Below, one piece after another: positions 59,774 to 64,000 of a stretch of 64,000 bases of DNA. The translations under genes and the position numbers were made by a program. Numbering within the stretch: the first letter of the stretch is position 1; every line of letters starts with the position of its first letter. The notes below the pieces were generated by a model, which worked only from the letters and a program-made list of their open reading frames with translations, made no database searches and was not told the DNA's origin. Origin of the DNA: Lachnospiraceae bacterium. GTDB lineage: Bacteria > Bacillota > Clostridia > Lachnospirales > Lachnospiraceae. The DNA is taken from NCBI GenBank assembly GCA_017514845.1, contig JAFWIM010000131.1, forward strand, positions 1 through 64,000, read 5' to 3'.

Positions 59774-61279
59774 ATGGCATATTATTTCGAAGAACCGTCC
59801 CGCACTTTTGGTGAATATCTGCTTGTCCCCGGTTACTCTTCATCTGAATGCGTCCCCGCAGCGGTCACGCTCGAAACCCCTCTTGTCAAGTACAGAAAGG
59901 GTCAGGAAGAGTGCCCTATCAAAATGAATATTCCTATGGTCTCCGCGATCATGCAGTCTGTCTCAGGCGAAAAGCTGGCGATCGCTCTCGCAAAACAGGG
60001 CGGTGTCTCCTTCATCTACGGCTCACAGTCAATTGAGGATGAGGCAAACATGGTCCGCCGCGTCAAAGCCTACAAGAAGGGCTTCGTCACAAGTGATTCC
60101 AATCTTCCCCCGGAAGCAACTCTCGCGGATGTTCTTGATCTCAAGGAGAGAACAGGTCATTCGACGGTTGCAATCACAGATGACGGCACATCCCACGGCA
60201 AACTGCTCGGCATTGTCGCTTCGCGCGATTACAGACTCTCCAGGATGTCGAGGGACCTCAAAGTCACTGAATTCATGACACCGCTTGATAAGCTGGTCAC
60301 AGCCCCGGCAACAACAAGCCTGCATGACTGCAACGATATTATCTGGGACAACAAGATCAATACACTGCCGCTCGTTGATGAAGACGGAAATCTCCAGTAC
60401 ATAGTGTTCCGAAAGGACTATGACAGCCACAAGGAAAATGTCAATGAGCTCCTTGACGCCAATAAGAGCTACGTCGTAGGTGCCGGTATTAACACCCGTG
60501 ACTACGCAGAGCGCGTTCCTGCACTGATCGAGGCAGGCGCTGACGTCATATGCATTGACTCTTCCGAGGGCTTCTCTGAGTGGCAGAGCAGAACGATCGG
60601 CTGGATCCGCGAGCATTACGGCGACAAGGTGAAAGTTGGCGCAGGCAATGTTGTTGACAGGGATGGTTTCAATTTCCTTGCAAATGCAGGCGCCGATTTC
60701 GTCAAAATCGGTATCGGCGGCGGTTCCATCTGCATCACACGCGAGACTAAGGGAATCGGCCGCGGTCAGGCGACTGCTGTCATTGAGGTAGCAAAGGCTC
60801 GCGACGAATACTTTGAAAAGACAGGTATCTACATCCCGATCTGCTCTGACGGCGGTATTGTACATGACTATCACATCACGCTCGCGCTGGCAATGGGTGC
60901 CGACTTTGTCATGCTCGGCCGTTACTTTGCAAGATTTGACGAGAGCCCGACGAACAAGGTGCGTGTGAACGGCAATTATGTCAAAGAGTACTGGGGCGAG
61001 GGTTCCAACCGTGCGCGCAACTGGCAGAGATACGACCTCGGCGGCGCCACAAAGCTGAGCTTCGAGGAGGGGGTCGACAGCTACGTTCCTTACGCCGGAT
61101 CACTTGCGGAGGGCGTGACCACGACACTTTACAAAGTCCGTTCAACAATGTGCAACTGCGGCGCTCTGTCAATTCCGGAACTGCAGCAGAAAGCGAGACT
61201 GACAGTTGTCTCCTCCACATCGATCGTAGAGGGCGGCAGCCATGACGTTATTCTTAAGAATAATAACCCGAATTCATAA
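59774..61279 (+). CDS. guaB: IMP dehydrogenase
   Basis: This 501-residue TIM-barrel enzyme oxidises IMP to XMP in GMP synthesis. [20 protein letters not shown] opens the barrel; a CBS pair is inserted at about residues 110-225 ([24 protein letters not shown]); [15 protein letters not shown] holds the catalytic Cys at about 320; [11 protein letters not shown] and [16 protein letters not shown] follow. The late flap region (NWQRYDLGG) lacks the common YRGMGS-type motif, as in a distinct long branch of bacterial IMPDH-like proteins. AAAGGAGAG gives a clear start. The function is still most likely IMPDH. Confidence 0.87.
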   Translation: MAYYFEEPSRTFGEYLLVPGYSSSECVPAAVTLETPLVKYRKGQEECPIKMNIPMVSAIMQSVSGEKLAIALAKQGGVSFIYGSQSIEDEANMVRRVKAYKKGFVTSDSNLPPEATLADVLDLKERTGHSTVAITDDGTSHGKLLGIVASRDYRLSRMSRDLKVTEFMTPLDKLVTAPATTSLHDCNDIIWDNKINTLPLVDEDGNLQYIVFRKDYDSHKENVNELLDANKSYVVGAGINTRDYAERVPALIEAGADVICIDSSEGFSEWQSRTIGWIREHYGDKVKVGAGNVVDRDGFNFLANAGADFVKIGIGGGSICITRETKGIGRGQATAVIEVAKARDEYFEKTGIYIPICSDGGIVHDYHITLALAMGADFVMLGRYFARFDESPTNKVRVNGNYVKEYWGEGSNRARNWQRYDLGGATKLSFEEGVDSYVPYAGSLAEGVTTTLYKVRSTMCNCGALSIPELQQKARLTVVSSTSIVEGGSHDVILKNNNPNS

Positions 61280-61358
61280 TGAACCGGCTTTCCCAGGTCG
61301 TGCGGCAAGAAGACTGCAGCGCACATGAAGGGCTGGCGCAGGATCAATGAAACGATTC

Positions 61359-61392
61359 AGGGCTGACGCATTTTTATGAGTCAGCCCTTTTT
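61359..61392 (+). terminator. Terminator of guaB
   Basis: AGGGCTGAC (61359-61367)/GTCAGCCCT (61380-61388) followed by TTTTTA. Confidence 0.88.
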
Positions 61393-61507
61393 ACTTACTG
61401 TAGTATCGCTGATGTGATTTAAAAGGTTTAGCAAAATTTAACAACGTCACTCTTCCTTGATATGCCTATATATGTTACAATATATATTTGCAAAGAGTAA
61501 GATTCAG

Positions 61508-61527
61508 TATCGCGAGCGAGACTTGAA
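61508..61527 (+). repeat. Short repeat related to 59596-59615
   Basis: TATCGCGAGCGAGACTTGAA differs at two bases from the 20-mer inside the 59.4-59.7 kb region. It lies just upstream of the GT4 gene, close to where its promoter or leader should be. It may be part of a dispersed repeat family. Confidence 0.4.
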
Positions 61528-61550
61528 TAATTATCCTGAGGTCTATACCT

Positions 61551-62696
61551 ATGAGTGAAACTACTAGTCTGAAAATCGCCATGCTTGGGCACAAACGAAT
61601 ACCGTCCCGCGAAGGAGGAGTGGAAATCGTTGTCGAGGAACTCAGTACCCATATGGCCGATCGGGGACATTATGTAACATGCTATAACCGAAAAGGGCAT
61701 CACGTGAGCGGCAAGGAGTTCGACAAGACGAAGGAGCATCTGACCAAGTACAAAGGTGTCAGATTAAAGTACGTCCCGACCGTTAACGGAAAAGGGCTGG
61801 CAGCATTCTCAGCTTCATTTTTCGCATCTATATTCGCCGCGTTCGGCGATTACGATATCGTCCATTATCACGCTGAAGGTCCCTGCATCATGATGTGGCT
61901 CCCAAAGTTGTTCGGCAGGAAGAGATGTATCGCGACTATCCACGGTCTTGATCATCGACGTGCAAAGTGGAACCGCTTCGCCAAGTTCGTCATTAAGATG
62001 GGCGAGCGCATGGCAGTCAGGATGGCTGACGAGATCATCGTTTTAAGTCACGACATGGAAGTATACTTCCTCAAGGAATACAGACGAAGGACGAATTTTA
62101 TCCCGAACGGCGTCTCTGAACCCGTTGTCAGAGAACCTGACCTCATAACAAAGAAATACGGGCTCACAAAAGACAGTTATATTCTTGCCCTCAGCAGACT
62201 TGCACCGGAAAAGGGAATTCGATATCTGATCGATGCCTTTAAGAAGATCGATACGGATAAGAAGCTGATCATTGCAGGCGGAAGCTCCGACACGAAGGAG
62301 TTCGTCGACGAGATGAAAGAGAGGGCTGCTGACGACGACAGGATTATTTTCACCGGCTTTGTTGAAGGTCAGGTATTAGAAGAACTCTACAGCAACCCTT
62401 ACATATATGTGCTGGCATCAGATATTGAAGGGATGCCGCTGAGCCTCCTGGAAGCCATGAGCTACGGCAACTGCGTACTCACGTCTAACATTCCCGAGTG
62501 CGCGGAGGTGATCGAAGATAAGGGCATCACGTTCGCGCGGGGCAGCACGCACGACCTTCAGAAGAAAATGCAGATGCTGCTTGATTCTCCTCAGACTGTC
62601 GAAGCTCTAAAGAGCAGCTCCAAAGATTTCATTTTGGGCAAGTACAGCTGGGATGAGGTCATCAATAAAACACTTGAACTTTATATGAAGGAATAA
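61551..62696 (+). CDS. Glycosyltransferase family 4
   Basis: This 381-residue GT-B enzyme has an N-terminal acceptor domain (HKRIPSREGGVEIVVEELS, HYHAEGPCIMMWLPKLF, ATIHGLDHRRAKWNRFAKF) and a C-terminal donor domain (FIPNGVSEPV, LALSRLAPEKGIRYLIDAFK, DIEGMPLSLLEAMSYGNCVL with the paired Glu residues, about residues 300-320). It resembles WcaL/Cps2F-type rhamnosyl- or galactosyltransferases of capsule loci; the sugar cannot be told. With the next gene, also GT4, it may start a further polysaccharide locus at the window edge. Confidence 0.88.
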   Translation: MSETTSLKIAMLGHKRIPSREGGVEIVVEELSTHMADRGHYVTCYNRKGHHVSGKEFDKTKEHLTKYKGVRLKYVPTVNGKGLAAFSASFFASIFAAFGDYDIVHYHAEGPCIMMWLPKLFGRKRCIATIHGLDHRRAKWNRFAKFVIKMGERMAVRMADEIIVLSHDMEVYFLKEYRRRTNFIPNGVSEPVVREPDLITKKYGLTKDSYILALSRLAPEKGIRYLIDAFKKIDTDKKLIIAGGSSDTKEFVDEMKERAADDDRIIFTGFVEGQVLEELYSNPYIYVLASDIEGMPLSLLEAMSYGNCVLTSNIPECAEVIEDKGITFARGSTHDLQKKMQMLLDSPQTVEALKSSSKDFILGKYSWDEVINKTLELYMKE

Positions 62697-62703
62697 ACAA
62701 CAT

Positions 62704-62740
62704 AAGGGGAAGATCGATCCTGAGATTTTCCTCTTATTTG
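62704..62740 (+). terminator. Possible weak terminator between the two GT4 genes
   Basis: A 12-bp stem with two G-U or mismatched pairs (62704-62715 with 62724-62735), followed by ATTTG. The remaining 100 bases up to the next gene show only the ribosome site AAAGGAAATT. Confidence 0.4.
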
Positions 62741-62842
62741 CGTGATAGGAGACGTATTGACGTTTTCCGAGGAAAAGCCCAAAGCTCCTTTTATACTACC
62801 CGTCGGAAAAATCCAAAAGTAACTGCTGTAAAGGAAATTATA

Positions 62843-64000
62843 ATGAAAGTATTAATGATCAATAAGTTTCTGTATCCGAACGGCGGATCGGAAACCTACA
62901 TTTTCAAGATAGGCGATTATCTGAAAAGTATCGGACACGAAGTCCAGTATTTCGGCATGGAGCACGAAGGCAGGTGCGTCGGCAACGAAGCAGGCGCCTA
63001 CACCTCTGATATGGATTTCCACGGCGGAAGCGCTCTCTCAAAGCTGACGTATCCGGTAAAGACCATTTACAGCGCGGAGGCAAGAAAGAAGATCCGTCTT
63101 GTGCTGGATGACTTTCAGCCGGATGTGTGCCATCTGAATAATTTCAATTATCAGCTCACCCCGTCCGTGATCCTTGAGATTGAAAAGTGGAAGAGGGAGA
63201 GCGGGAGAGCCTGCCGAATCATATTCACAGCCCACGATTATCAGCTCATCTGTCCGAACCACATGCTGATGAATCCCAATTCCGGCACAATATGCGAAAA
63301 GTGTATCGGCAGACATTTTTCAAACTGTCTTAGCAGCAAATGCATTCACGGTTCCACCGCGAAATCCGCAGTCGGCATGATGGAAGCGGAGATCTGGAAT
63401 CACACGAATGTCTACAGCAAAATTGATACATTTATCTGCTGCTCAGAGTTCATGAAGAGCCGCATGGACACCAACCCGAAATTCGCCGGCAAGACGATCG
63501 CTCTGCACAACTTCATTGACAGGCTCGATACCGACGGCATGGCTGACGATTCTGCCCTGTCAAAAGATCTTCCTGAGAAATATGTTCTCTATTTCGGAAG
63601 ATTTTCGGAGGAGAAGGGCATTAAAACACTTCTGAAAGCTGTAAGACGCCTGCCTGACGTGCAGTTCGTTTTTGCCGGAACAGGTCCTCTTCAGGATGAG
63701 ACGCTGAGTGTTCCCAACATCATGAATGTCGGTTTTCAGACAGGTAAAGCCTTGAGTGACCTTATAAGCGGTGCCCGCTTTTCAGTGTATCCATCAGAAT
63801 GGTACGAGAACTGTCCTTTCTCAGTCATGGAGAGCCAGATGTGCGGCACACCGGTCCTGGCCAGCAGAATTGGCGGCATCCCCGAACTCATTAAAGAGAA
63901 CGAGACCGGTGAGCTTTTTGAGGCGGGAAGCACGGCTGAGCTGACCGCTAAGATCAATCGTCTCTGGGAAGATGACAGCCTCATTGACAGATATACTGAA
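62843..64000 (+). CDS. Glycosyltransferase family 4, runs off the window
   Basis: ATG 62843 (AAAGGAAATTATA before it) opens 386 codons with no stop up to the window edge, so the 3' end is missing. It begins MKVLMINKFLYPNGGSETYI, has FTAHDYQLICPNHMLM, a Cys cluster (CEKCIGRHFSNCLSSKC, about residues 153-169) as in a known GT4 subgroup, LYFGRFSEEKGIKTLLKAV and PSEWYENCPFSVMESQMCGT with the donor-site Glu residues. It adds a sugar to a lipid-linked or protein-bound acceptor in the cytoplasm. The function pairs with the GT4 gene just upstream. Confidence 0.88.
   Translation, partial: MKVLMINKFLYPNGGSETYIFKIGDYLKSIGHEVQYFGMEHEGRCVGNEAGAYTSDMDFHGGSALSKLTYPVKTIYSAEARKKIRLVLDDFQPDVCHLNNFNYQLTPSVILEIEKWKRESGRACRIIFTAHDYQLICPNHMLMNPNSGTICEKCIGRHFSNCLSSKCIHGSTAKSAVGMMEAEIWNHTNVYSKIDTFICCSEFMKSRMDTNPKFAGKTIALHNFIDRLDTDGMADDSALSKDLPEKYVLYFGRFSEEKGIKTLLKAVRRLPDVQFVFAGTGPLQDETLSVPNIMNVGFQTGKALSDLISGARFSVYPSEWYENCPFSVMESQMCGTPVLASRIGGIPELIKENETGELFEAGSTAELTAKINRLWEDDSLIDRYTE

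Noticed and set aside
60029..60874. 281-codon minus-strand frame opposite guaB
   Set aside because: Shadow of the IMP dehydrogenase gene; no start site or motif.
1..64000. CRISPR array, tRNA or rRNA genes
   Set aside because: No regularly spaced identical repeats and no tRNA or rRNA sequence features were found by eye in any intergenic stretch.

Overview
The window looks like part of the chromosome of an anaerobic, low-to-mid GC Gram-positive bacterium of the Clostridia, most likely a Lachnospiraceae-type gut commensal. Reasons: a Wzy-dependent capsule locus with a CpsC/CpsD tyrosine-kinase pair and an LCP protein, a class B sortase, proteins with KTGE- or LPxTG-type sorting signals, AGGAGG ribosome sites, Rho-independent terminators, a glmS-class ribozyme and a hybrid histidine kinase. 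This assignment is inference; no rRNA or tRNA gene is present.

Layout. (1) 1-38,346, all on the + strand: a ~38-kb capsular polysaccharide locus. It holds assembly control (chain-length regulator, tyrosine kinase, LCP ligase), an exported KTGE protein and sortase B, then a 4-amino-sugar module (membrane 4,6-dehydratase and aminotransferase). A decay scar follows at 7.87-9.08 kb. After it come PLP enzyme/ATP-grasp/PIG-L deacetylase/priming transferase genes, a GT2, Wzy, a GT52-like transferase and Wzx. Next is a near-complete legionaminic-acid (nonulosonate) set: LegB, LegC, PtmE-like, LegF, LegI, LegG. A second ATP-grasp, GNAT and PLP-enzyme group follows. The last part is unusual metabolism: MmgE/PrpD, aldo/keto reductase, a phosphonopyruvate-decarboxylase-like enzyme, a U32-like barrel, a CitE-like lyase and a two-subunit class I fumarase-type hydratase. 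Thiolase, 3-hydroxyacyl-CoA dehydrogenase and a left-handed beta-helix acyltransferase close the locus at an 18-bp perfect terminator stem.

(2) 38.4-42.2 kb: a recombination scar with an epimerase fragment, an IS21-like terminal-repeat remnant, two orphan cell-wall sorting-signal ends and a GH32-like lipoprotein, then a second copy of the KTGE exported protein. The two KTGE paralogues (2.8 and 41.4 kb) therefore bracket the capsule cassette in direct orientation.

(3) 42.2-64 kb: more GC-rich, core-like genes. These are a glmS ribozyme followed by glmM-nagB, a Na/Pi cotransporter, a hybrid histidine kinase, an anchored polysaccharide deacetylase, serA with a lactonase-like propeller protein, a CotH-like protein, SEC-C methionine aminopeptidase, deoD and mtnA on the - strand, galK, guaB and two GT4 glycosyltransferases. 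The last runs off the window.

How the genes fit together (inference): GlmM makes GlcN-1-P, a substrate expected for the PtmE-like guanylyltransferase that starts the GDP-linked legionaminic pathway. The GT52-like transferase would use the CMP-nonulosonate, and Wzx/Wzy would export and polymerise the unit. The ATP-grasp/PLP and hydroxyacyl-CoA modules probably make non-sugar decorations of the polymer. The best leads are the ribozyme in front of glmM-nagB, the duplicated PLP/ATP-grasp pair, and the orphan decarboxylase/hydratase pathway ending in a likely 3-hydroxybutyryl donor and acyltransferase.
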